Shown here piece by piece: positions 25,412 through 31,081 of a stretch of 35,088 bases of DNA. The DNA is from Patescibacteria group bacterium (GTDB taxonomy: Bacteria > Patescibacteria > Microgenomatia > Levybacterales > UBA12049). Numbering within the stretch: the stretch's first letter is position 1; every line of letters begins with the position of its first letter. The notes under the pieces are model-generated. The model worked only from the letters and a program-made list of their open reading frames with translations, was not told where the DNA came from and searched no databases. A program made the position numbers and the translations under genes. The stretch covers positions 1 through 35,088 of the forward strand of contig JAMCTK010000018.1 in the NCBI GenBank assembly GCA_023381035.1, in the 5' to 3' direction.

Positions 25412-25487
25412 TGCCAGGGGGGAGGATCGAACTCCCGAAACCTCTTGGGTATGAATCAAGTGCTCTAACCAGCTGAGCTACCCTGGC
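25412..25487 (-). tRNA. tRNA-Met (CAT anticodon), elongator type
   Basis: The cloverleaf is clear: acceptor GCCAGGG/CCCTGGC, D-arm GCTC-AGCTGGTTA-GAGC, anticodon arm CTTGA-TTCATAC-CCAAG with CAT, and T-arm GGGAG-TTCGATC-CTCCC. CCA is not encoded. Two oddities are an A-C mismatch closing the anticodon stem (31-39) and a 7-base variable loop (usually 5). The G1-C72 pair and absence of the GGG/CCC anticodon stem exclude an initiator. A tRNA-Ile with lysidine-modified CAT is the alternative. Confidence 0.88.
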
Positions 25488-25496
25488 ATGAGCTTA

Positions 25497-25525
25497 AGTA
25501 TATCAATTGACCGAAGCTAAATCAA
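25497..25525 (-). promoter_or_regulatory. Promoter of tRNA-Met / murI / murD
   Basis: Minus-strand TTGATT (25525-25520), 17-base spacer and TATACT (25502-25497), 9 bases before the tRNA 5' end. Its -35 box lies inside the spacer of the opposite-strand promoter of the initiator-like tRNA. Confidence 0.65.
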
Positions 25526-25535
25526 ATGATATACT
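25507..25535 (+). promoter_or_regulatory. Promoter of the initiator-like tRNA
   Basis: TTGACC (25507-25512), 17-base spacer and TATACT (25530-25535), 10 bases before the tRNA-like gene. It interlocks with the minus-strand tRNA-Met promoter, so RNA polymerase could occupy only one at a time. Confidence 0.65.
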
Positions 25536-25545
25536 GATTAACACG

Positions 25546-25614
25546 CGCGGGGTAGTGTACAGTGCACATGAGGCTCATAATCTCATAGGCTAGGCGCAAC
25601 TCCTAGCCCCGCAA
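25546..25614 (+). tRNA. Initiator-like (fMet) tRNA with degenerate elbow; attachment site
   Basis: Acceptor CGCGGGG pairs with CCCCGCA, leaving the C1-A72 mismatch that marks bacterial initiators, then discriminator A. The anticodon loop CTCATAA is the initiator loop. The D-arm is only 13 bases (GTG-TACAGTG-CAC) without the usual GG. The anticodon stem TGAGG/TCTCA keeps one of the three initiator G-C pairs. The T-arm CTAGG-CGCAACT-CCTAG has a 7-base loop lacking TTC. CCA is not encoded. It has a near-consensus promoter, so it is probably transcribed. Its 3' end overlaps the recombinase stop codon and holds the left attachment repeat. It could be a pseudo-tRNA. Confidence 0.55.
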
Positions 25615-27315
25615 CATATTAGGAATAGAAGCATACTTTTCTTCAAATTGTGCCTTCACAGCAAGCTCTTTTTCAGGTGCGACCCGTTCTGCAATTATCG
25701 GAGCCTCTTTTTTCATTTCCGCAATCTTAATAATGTATTTTGGGCTGTCAAAATCAACTGTTTTATCTTTCAAAGTTAGGTGCAACCCTAAACCCATAAA
25801 TATATCTCTTTTTACTTTAGGGTCTCCTGTTGCGAATCGTTCCATAGCTTTGGTTACAAAATTGAACCCCTTGTTTATATCTTTGCCTGCCTGTATCATT
25901 CGCTCATCAACATTTGTAAGTTGTTTTTCTATCCCCTTTAACTCTTCCTCAAGCCTTGAGTGTTCTTCCTTGTATTTCTCATCGCTAAGTAAACTACCAT
26001 CGCTATTCTCCGGAGATATTTTAAGCTTTAATAAGTTATCTAATCTCATTCTGCAAGCATCGTGAGCCTTTTTAACGCTCTCTATTGTTTCCTCCCGAAA
26101 GTCTTTCTCACTCTCATTCATCTTGTTAATTTGTTTAATCGCCCACTCCATAAAAAGAGGAGAAATTTCTACTCTGGAGAGTTTTACGTCTATTTGTTCC
26201 TCAAGCTTATCTACTCTAACCGCTCTTTGAAGACAAAGAGGATTTTTCTTACGACCGCATCTGTAATAAACATAATGAAGTATTTTGGGATTTTTTATTT
26301 GCTCAATAAGCGTTCCGCAACTAGTGCATTTATCTTTATTTTTATGTGTAATTGAAAACTTTAGCTTGCAATTGGAACAAATACATTGGAGTTTTCTTTC
26401 TGCGACAATTCCGGAACCACAAAAACCGCATTTCATTAGTGTCGAGTATGCAAATTCATTGTGTCTTACAGAGTATTTGCTTCGCCTGCCTAACCTAATC
26501 TGAATTTCATTAAAAATACCCTCACTAACTGCTTTTTCGTGACTTCCTACATACCATTTGCCGCTTCCAATAGGATATTCAAACTTACCACAGTAAAAAG
26601 GATTAGTTAAAATATAATAAATCATGCTTATAGATAAAGGTTTGCCTCCGATGCGTTTTTTCTGTCTTGTAAGAAAATGCCAATCTTCTTTTGCAAGCCT
26701 GTGTATCTCAATTACTGGCGTGCCTGCATAAAATAATTCAAAAATCCTTACAACAAAAGAAAGTCTTTCTGGATCAGTTAATATTTTCCTAAAACCGCTT
26801 TCTGTTGTCTTGTCATTTAGATAACCTACAGGAGCAACTCCAGGTCTCCAACCATCCCTTGCTTTCTTTCCTAGACCACGCTCAACCACAATAGATTTAT
26901 CGTCAGAATCCTTTTTAGACATTCCGAACTCTAAAACAAGCATAAATTTATCATCCGGACTATTCCTATAGATTCTTGAAGGGGTTCTTATTTCAATCAA
27001 TTTTCCTTCATCCATCAATTGAATTACGCGTCCACCATCAACCATATTACGTGCAAGTCGGTTGAGATGCCAAGTCAGAATTGCGTTTGCCTCACCAGCC
27101 TCTATCCTTTCAAGCATTAAATTCAATTGTTCTCTGCCAATCTTATGCGCTGATTGTGATTCCTCTAAAGTATCAATAACATTCAAGCTATGTTTAGTCT
27201 TAATACCTTCAAGAACATACAACTGTTCAGGCAAGGAAGCAGCTTGTCTCTCTTTGTTATCTTCAGAAGATTTACGAGCGTATCCGATATATTTTAGAGA
27301 AATATTATTGTCCAT
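25603..27315 (-). CDS. Large serine recombinase (integrase of the element)
   Basis: The 570-residue protein has an N-terminal resolvase domain with Y-A-R-K-S16-S (nucleophile Ser16) and the conserved R-L-A-R-N segment. A recombinase domain follows (about 165-285; G-Y-L-N-D, I-L-T-N-P-F-Y-C-G-K), then a zinc ribbon with C-x2-C pairs (C-G-F-C, C-S-N-C, C-T-S-C), a coiled coil (about 395-480) and a short tail. This is the phiC31/TP901-type integrase layout. Methionine 27315 is preferred; a TTG start three codons upstream is possible. The last codons and stop lie in the attachment core and tRNA gene, so integration sets the C-terminus. A structured leader precedes the gene. Confidence 0.9.
   Translation of the reverse strand: MDNNISLKYIGYARKSSEDNKERQAASLPEQLYVLEGIKTKHSLNVIDTLEESQSAHKIGREQLNLMLERIEAGEANAILTWHLNRLARNMVDGGRVIQLMDEGKLIEIRTPSRIYRNSPDDKFMLVLEFGMSKKDSDDKSIVVERGLGKKARDGWRPGVAPVGYLNDKTTESGFRKILTDPERLSFVVRIFELFYAGTPVIEIHRLAKEDWHFLTRQKKRIGGKPLSISMIYYILTNPFYCGKFEYPIGSGKWYVGSHEKAVSEGIFNEIQIRLGRRSKYSVRHNEFAYSTLMKCGFCGSGIVAERKLQCICSNCKLKFSITHKNKDKCTSCGTLIEQIKNPKILHYVYYRCGRKKNPLCLQRAVRVDKLEEQIDVKLSRVEISPLFMEWAIKQINKMNESEKDFREETIESVKKAHDACRMRLDNLLKLKISPENSDGSLLSDEKYKEEHSRLEEELKGIEKQLTNVDERMIQAGKDINKGFNFVTKAMERFATGDPKVKRDIFMGLGLHLTLKDKTVDFDSPKYIIKIAEMKKEAPIIAERVAPEKELAVKAQFEEKYASIPNMLRG
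25607..25616 (+). repeat. Left attachment core (direct repeat)
   Basis: CCCCGCAACA covers the 3' acceptor strand of the initiator-like tRNA plus two bases; the identical sequence recurs at 33517-33526. On the minus strand it also encodes the last residues of the recombinase. Confidence 0.6.
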
Positions 27316-27323
27316 AAATATCA

Positions 27324-27406
27324 AATGCCCCCACTGGTGTGCTCAGAACGGATTAGGTTCTGTCCAATGAGGGCATTAAAAAACCCAATCCTTATCTTCT
27401 GAGCAC
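27324..27406 (-). promoter_or_regulatory. Structured leader with two competing stems ahead of the recombinase
   Basis: Stem 1 pairs the 14-base arms at 27377-27364 and 27337-27324 (two G-U pairs) around an inner CAGAAC/GTTCTG hairpin. Stem 2 pairs GTGCTCAGAA (27406-27397) with TTCTGAGCAC (27348-27339), extended by GGATTGGG (27391-27384) with CCTAATCC (27357-27350). The arms interleave, so only one stem can form fully. Stem 1 ends 8 bases before the recombinase ATG and contains its only G-rich (GGGGG) ribosome-site candidate, so stem 1 would repress and stem 2 would free it. The regulatory role is inference. Confidence 0.5.
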
Positions 27407-27409
27407 CCT

Positions 27410-27595
27410 TTAATTATTCTCTTCTTTTACACCTGTGTCAATAGCTTTTAGTTCCGGTAAATTATTACCATATACAGATTTTACAAAGTTTATAAGTCTC
27501 GTCCCAAGCTCTAAAGCTTCCTTATCCGTCAATCTTTGACCATACTCTTTATAATAAATGCCCCTAAATTCATCTATGGCTTCTTTACTTAACAT
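27410..27595 (-). CDS. Small helical protein of the element
   Basis: The 61-residue acidic helical protein (S-K-E-A-I-D-E-F-R-G-I-Y-Y-K-E-Y-G and D-K-E-A-L-E-L-G-T-R-L-I-N) resembles short proteins often found next to recombinases in CPR elements; I know of no assigned function. It overlaps the end of the ribbon-helix-helix-like gene by 11 bases and has its own Shine-Dalgarno motif (AAAGGA) 5 bases before the ATG, so the two are coupled. The structured recombinase leader follows its stop. Confidence 0.6.
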   Translation of the reverse strand: MLSKEAIDEFRGIYYKEYGQRLTDKEALELGTRLINFVKSVYGNNLPELKAIDTGVKEENN

Positions 27596-27752
27596 TTATT
27601 CCTTTCACTTCCAGCAACTCCGCTAGGCATCCCTCCACAAGCTCTTTAATGCTTGTCCCTGATGTCGCTGCTTTAACTTTGAGTGATTGGTGTAGTCCAG
27701 CATCAATGACTAGTTGTTTCGTTCTTTTTTGATCGATTTCTCGATTTTTCAT
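27585..27752 (-). CDS. Ribbon-helix-helix-like small protein
   Basis: From the methionine at 27752 the protein has 55 residues. K-R-T-K-Q-L-V-I-D-A-G-L-H-Q-S-L-K-V-K-A-A looks like the strand and first helix of a CopG/Arc-type RHH fold, followed by T-S-I-K-E-L-V-E-G-C-L-A-E-L-L as the second helix. Such proteins regulate their own operon or assist excision. A GGAAGG motif lies upstream, about 10 bases from the ATG. A longer frame to 27797 exists but adds only a basic tail without a better start. The next gene overlaps its end. Confidence 0.6.
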   Translation of the reverse strand: MKNREIDQKRTKQLVIDAGLHQSLKVKAATSGTSIKELVEGCLAELLEVKGINVK

Positions 27753-27995
27753 ATTCTTGTTTTTCCTTCCTGGTATCTTCCCTCCCTTCGCTTCCACCGA
27801 TATTTCCTAGCGACGAAAAATAAATTTTCGTCAGTCGCTGAGGTAAACTTATTTGTTAATCGTTTGGCATGCTTCGGTCGGTCGCTGTTCACTTTGGCAA
27901 GTCTTATTTGAATTCGCCCTACCACTCGTAACAGCCGAGCCATTTACGAACTGAGACTAGAATATGAGTTTTCTTATATATTGATAAGTGGACGG

Positions 27996-28691
27996 TTAAA
28001 TTTTCCTAAATGTCACCGATTGAAGAAACATAGCATATCTTTTAATCTGTTTAATAACATTATTTCTGTAGTCATCTATGGTTATGTAGCCTCTATCTGT
28101 TGCAGATTCTGCAATTTGACGATATGATCTGCCTGATTGCTTAAGCCAATACCATTCTCTATCGCGCTTAATCTCATTTCTTTTTTCAGAACTCATTCGT
28201 AATGAAAACTTTAACTTTGGATATATAGAATCACTTTTTTTTAAGATAGCGTTTCCAACATCTTCCTTAAACTTATTAAAAGTATCTACTAAATCTTTTT
28301 GCGTAGTACTAGGAGTAATAACGATCGCATGTCTAATGTCTTGGGATCGAGGATTGCGAATAAAAGTAATGTAGGCAGTTTTGTAATCACCTTCATTTAT
28401 TTCATTGCAGACAATTGCCTTCTTAAGAGATAAATCAAACGCTGGATCTATGTCGAGTGATTTTCTGAATCTTTCTACGTCTTCCCGAAATTTACCATCT
28501 GTTCCTTCATTTCCGAGTCTCTGTATCCACTTAACATATTCTACGCTTTTATAAAAAGTGTTTATCTCCCATTTTTTTCTCAATTTACTAATCCTTCTAA
28601 GTACTACTTTGTTGTCCAAGATGCAAACCAAATGAGAGTAAGCAACTATATTCTTAAGGTTTACCGCTACAGGTGAAATCGCGATTTCCAT
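27996..28691 (-). CDS. Hypothetical protein of the element with C-terminal helical DNA-binding-like region
   Basis: The 231-residue soluble protein is not recognised. The middle contains D-Y-K-T-A-Y-I-T-F-I-R-N-P and H-A-I-V-I-T-P-S-T-T (strand-rich). The C-terminal 65 residues (R-E-W-Y-W-L-K-Q-S-G-R-S-Y-R-Q-I-A-E-S-A) look like a helix-turn-helix of the type in which an S-Y-x-x-I-A helix packs before a recognition helix. It could be a replication, excision or regulatory protein. A minus-strand TATAAT (28704-28699) ends 7 bases before the ATG, so it has its own near-leaderless promoter, 22 bases after the XRE gene. Confidence 0.55.
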   Translation of the reverse strand: MEIAISPVAVNLKNIVAYSHLVCILDNKVVLRRISKLRKKWEINTFYKSVEYVKWIQRLGNEGTDGKFREDVERFRKSLDIDPAFDLSLKKAIVCNEINEGDYKTAYITFIRNPRSQDIRHAIVITPSTTQKDLVDTFNKFKEDVGNAILKKSDSIYPKLKFSLRMSSEKRNEIKRDREWYWLKQSGRSYRQIAESATDRGYITIDDYRNNVIKQIKRYAMFLQSVTFRKI

Positions 28692-28698
28692 TAAGCGA

Positions 28699-28704
28699 AT
28701 TATA
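28699..28704 (-). promoter_or_regulatory. -10 box of the 231-residue element protein
   Basis: Minus-strand TATAAT with 7 bases (TCGCTTA) to ATG 28691. No clear -35 hexamer. Confidence 0.5.
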
Positions 28705-28713
28705 CAATTTTTA

Positions 28714-28920
28714 TCAGAAAAGGTCTCTTGGGGAAACTTTCAGGGCTTTTGCGATCTTTTTAAGAACCTTTAATGACGGAGATCTTACTCCTTGTTCAAT
28801 TGATCCAACATAGCCCGTGCTTATTCCAACAATATCTGCCAACTCAACTTGATAAAGCTTTCTGTCTTCCCTGTAGAATTTAACCTTTCCCCCGAGTGAT
28901 TTTGGTATGCGCTTAGACAT
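28714..28920 (-). CDS. XRE-family transcriptional repressor
   Basis: From the methionine at 28920 this is a 68-residue single-domain XRE (Cro/C1-like) helix-turn-helix protein: K-F-Y-R-E-D-R-K-L-Y-Q-V-E-L-A-D-I-V-G-I-S-T-G-Y-V-G-S-I-E-Q-G (about 14-43) then S-P-S-L-K-V-L-K-K-I-A-K-A-L. The start is chosen because an AATAAT -10 box ends 6 bases upstream. A 15-bp palindrome overlaps that box, which suggests autorepression. It is divergent from the membrane-protein gene at 29029 and is the obvious candidate controller of the element. Confidence 0.82.
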   Translation of the reverse strand: MSKRIPKSLGGKVKFYREDRKLYQVELADIVGISTGYVGSIEQGVRSPSLKVLKKIAKALKVSPRDLF

Positions 28921-28926
28921 GGCTTT

Positions 28927-28941
28927 ATTATTGTCAATAAT
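28927..28941. promoter_or_regulatory. Palindromic operator over the XRE promoter
   Basis: ATTATTGTCAATAAT is a perfect 15-bp palindrome (7-bp arms around one base). Its left arm contains the minus-strand -10 box (AATAAT, 28932-28927) that ends 6 bases before the XRE start codon. A bound repressor would block its own promoter. Confidence 0.5.
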
Positions 28942-28990
28942 TGTTTTTGAGGCTCCGACAAATAGTTGTAGTACAGGCACAACATCATGG

Positions 28991-29022
28991 TTGACATTTA
29001 CTCATACTAAAAGTAGGATAAT
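28991..29022 (+). promoter_or_regulatory. Promoter of the element membrane-protein gene
   Basis: TTGACA at 28991-28996 and GATAAT at 29017-29022, 6 bases before ATG 29029. The spacer to GATAAT is long (20 bases); an overlapping TAGGAT at 29014-29019 gives 17. Confidence 0.45.
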
Positions 29023-29028
29023 AGACAT

Positions 29029-29727
29029 ATGGATGAAGAAAGGAAAAAATCAAAAAACAGTTTCTTTGAAGCTTTTATGTGGTGGAAAATTGACCAAGGA
29101 GACATAGAAAATGAAGTACAAAACTATTCAAAGTCGAACAGGTTCTCTTTTAGAAAAATTGCAGGATATTTGATACTCGTCTCGCTTCTTTTTACTGTTA
29201 TCTTTGTTTTTTTTGGTGGCATTCCTTCAACTAACCTAATATACATAGTAATTTATCTACCCCTGGCAATTCTTGTAATGAGAGGCTCTAAGTTTTTTAT
29301 TCTTCTAGCAATGGTGCTGATAACGCTTGATAGATTTGCATCTATACTCATACTTGGAGATTATAGCGTTTCTGCTATAGGGTTGCGTTTGCTTTGGTGG
29401 GCACTCCAGATGAGGTTTTTATATGCAGCTTATAAGGTTGAGAGACTTAAAAAACATACCCATGAAAGTAAAACAAACTCTGCAAGTTCTTTCTTGAAGA
29501 AGCCAATAAACATAGCAATACTTACAATCTGCATCGTAACTGTTACCTATTTTGGGATTCTTATCATAAAAGAAGTTTTACCAAAAAGTAATAGTGAAAA
29601 ACAGATAGAATGTTTAAGGCTAGGAAGTGATTTTGCAAGAAGAAGATGTCTGCTTATTATTGAAAGCAAGAAAAGTTCCCCTCGGAAAGATTGTGGAATT
29701 TATTGCGATTTGATACCTAACAAATAG
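29029..29727 (+). CDS. Hypothetical multi-pass membrane protein of the element
   Basis: The 232-residue protein has a charged N-terminal 40 residues, about four closely spaced hydrophobic helices (roughly 44-65, 68-85, 86-108 and 110-135), a polar linker, a further helix (about 159-180) and a C-terminal tail with four cysteines that may be extracytoplasmic. No family is recognised. It is transcribed divergently from the XRE repressor and may be controlled by it. It may be cargo, for example a membrane component of a defence or exclusion function, but nothing in the sequence proves this. Confidence 0.55.
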   Translation: MDEERKKSKNSFFEAFMWWKIDQGDIENEVQNYSKSNRFSFRKIAGYLILVSLLFTVIFVFFGGIPSTNLIYIVIYLPLAILVMRGSKFFILLAMVLITLDRFASILILGDYSVSAIGLRLLWWALQMRFLYAAYKVERLKKHTHESKTNSASSFLKKPINIAILTICIVTVTYFGILIIKEVLPKSNSEKQIECLRLGSDFARRRCLLIIESKKSSPRKDCGIYCDLIPNK

Positions 29728-29770
29728 AACTTCTAGTTTTCTAGCTTCGTGATATTCCCCAGCAAAATCT

Positions 29771-30166
29771 GATGTTTTCTGAGGTTCCGTGAAGCTATTG
29801 CTATAGTTTTTTTATGACCTAAGATGCGGATTTTACTGAGGCTATCTGGTCGGCATAATGTTAAGTTTCTGGAATCTAAATCAGAAAACTTACAGCACGG
29901 TTAAAATCGCAGGTTTTTGTAGGTTTTCTGAAGCTATATAAAAATATCATAAATTACGAATGGCAACTTTTTTTAACTTTGCTGAGGCTACATAAAATGT
30001 AATAACACATTTTCTGAAAAGTTAGGTTTTGTTAAGTTCTTTAGCCTCATAGATCCAACATTTTCCAACATTTTTAATAATTAGAAATCTGGAGTTTTTT
30101 GAGGCTACAAATGCAGAATTTTGCTATTAAAATCGCAGGTTTTTTTAGGTTTTTGGAGGCTATAGA
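29771..30166. repeat. Degenerate repeat array between convergent genes
   Basis: The 453-bp gap 29728-30180 holds no gene. It contains about eight degenerate copies of a 20-base core close to GTTTTCTGAGGCTATA, most spaced 54-60 bases apart, with GAGGCT-like hexamers at 29791, 29838, 29930, 29984, 30042 (inverted), 30101 and 30156. Two copies (29901-29938 and 30127-30164) match at 34 of 38 positions. The gap is T-rich on the plus strand. It is not a CRISPR array because the units are diverged and the spacers are also similar. Possible roles are protein-binding iterons, transfer or replication origin, or repeat decay. Confidence 0.5.
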
Positions 30167-30180
30167 AAAACAAACTAGTT

Positions 30181-30603
30181 TTACTTTACCGGTAAATTTT
30201 TATTTAGATCTAGAAAAAGATCAAGAATCTCTTTGAGATGGTTAACATTTTGAGACAAATCTACCTTTATCCATGAATTTAAGCAATTGTGCTTTGCTAA
30301 TTCCTGCTTTTCAAACTCAAAAAGAAAGTCATCGAACCAAATAAAGGGTTTGCTGAAATCAATTGCCTCAGTTTTTGAATAAGACCAATTTGTTGGTTTA
30401 ATTTTCTTAACTAATTCAAGGGTTTCTTTGTCAAGATATTCTTGTATATGAGAGACTGTGTAATTTGCATCTCCCTTACAGTGGGTTGTGAGCCAGAAAA
30501 CAGGGTAACGCCCAATGAAATATGCGAGGAATTCTTTTATATGTAGTGCCGGTTGTTTTTCATTCGCTAGAATAACTCCATCAATATCAAAATAGATATT
30601 CAT
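30181..30603 (-). CDS. HAD-like phosphatase-fold protein
   Basis: The 140-residue protein opens with Y-F-D6-I-D8-G-V, the HAD nucleophile motif. It has W-L-T-T-H (about 37-41) as motif II and I-W-F-D-D (about 88-92) as motif IV, with a Lys in the segment between as a candidate motif III. It is a small HAD without an obvious cap domain. Substrates could be a phosphorylated nucleotide, sugar or nucleic acid end; no specific subfamily is recognised. The start is supported by TATAAT ending 6 bases upstream. It is divergent from the exported-protein / ATPase pair. Confidence 0.68.
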   Translation of the reverse strand: MNIYFDIDGVILANEKQPALHIKEFLAYFIGRYPVFWLTTHCKGDANYTVSHIQEYLDKETLELVKKIKPTNWSYSKTEAIDFSKPFIWFDDFLFEFEKQELAKHNCLNSWIKVDLSQNVNHLKEILDLFLDLNKNLPVK

Positions 30604-30609
30604 AATTAC

Positions 30610-30615
30610 ATTATA
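30610..30615 (-). promoter_or_regulatory. -10 box of the HAD-like gene (leaderless)
   Basis: Minus-strand TATAAT with 6 bases (GTAATT) to ATG 30603. The -35 region is weak. Confidence 0.5.
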
Positions 30616-30640
30616 CTGCTTATTTTTTTCTATGGTCTCT

Positions 30641-30669
30641 TTGACTTTAATTACTAAAAAGAGTATAAG
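30641..30669 (+). promoter_or_regulatory. Promoter of the exported-protein / ATPase operon
   Basis: TTGACT (30641-30646), 17-base spacer, TATAAG (30664-30669), 11 bases before ATG 30681. It is the only clear promoter for the RloC-like ATPase. Confidence 0.6.
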
Positions 30670-30680
30670 AAAATTAAATA

Positions 30681-31061
30681 ATGAGAATAAAATTAGTTGT
30701 TATTTCCCTGTTTGTGATTTTTGGGGCTTCGTTATTTTATTGGTATCAGATTCGTCCTGCTCAGATAAAGCATGATTGCTCTTGGGTAAAAATGCACTCA
30801 GATGCTATCCCTGCAAGAGTTGGAATGAATGAGGAAGAATTAAAAGCAAAAGGAATGATAAAATCATGCCCACCGGAGACAGATTATCATACTGGAATAA
30901 TTCAACCACTTTCTGATCCTTTTAATGGGCTTGCCTGTAGAATGAATAATCAAGATATTATAGATAAAAATAAGCCTCAAAAATATGTTCCAGCAAAAGA
31001 TTGGACTAGAAAGGCTACCAAAGATGAGTACGCTTTTTGCCTACATGATAAAGGCTTATAA
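30681..31061 (+). CDS. Small membrane-anchored exported protein
   Basis: The 126-residue protein has one N-terminal hydrophobic helix (about 5-22) that would anchor it with the rest outside the membrane. The exported part has four cysteines (C33, C63, C86, C120), which fit two disulfides, and conserved-looking segments H-D-C-S-W-V, M-N-E-E-E-L-K-A-K-G and A-F-C-L-H-D-K-G-L at the end. No named family is recognised. It is the first gene of a two-gene unit with the RloC-like ATPase (20-base gap), so it could be a partner or an unrelated passenger. Confidence 0.55.
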   Translation: MRIKLVVISLFVIFGASLFYWYQIRPAQIKHDCSWVKMHSDAIPARVGMNEEELKAKGMIKSCPPETDYHTGIIQPLSDPFNGLACRMNNQDIIDKNKPQKYVPAKDWTRKATKDEYAFCLHDKGL

Positions 31062-31081
31062 TCAAATGAGGATGAGTACGT

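Noticed and set aside
24599..25459. Longer murI start inside the tRNA gene
   Set aside because: The extension translates the tRNA-Met sequence; the methionine at 25390 restores the normal N-terminus of the family.
27749..27943. Open frame of 64 codons (minus) upstream of the RHH-like gene
   Set aside because: It overlaps a strong hairpin, is very basic, resembles no family and overlaps the beginning of the RHH-like gene in another frame. A leader peptide is possible, but there is no positive support.
29728..30180. Possible CRISPR array
   Set aside because: Repeats are diverged, one is inverted, unit lengths vary, the inter-repeat sequences resemble each other, and no cas gene is present.
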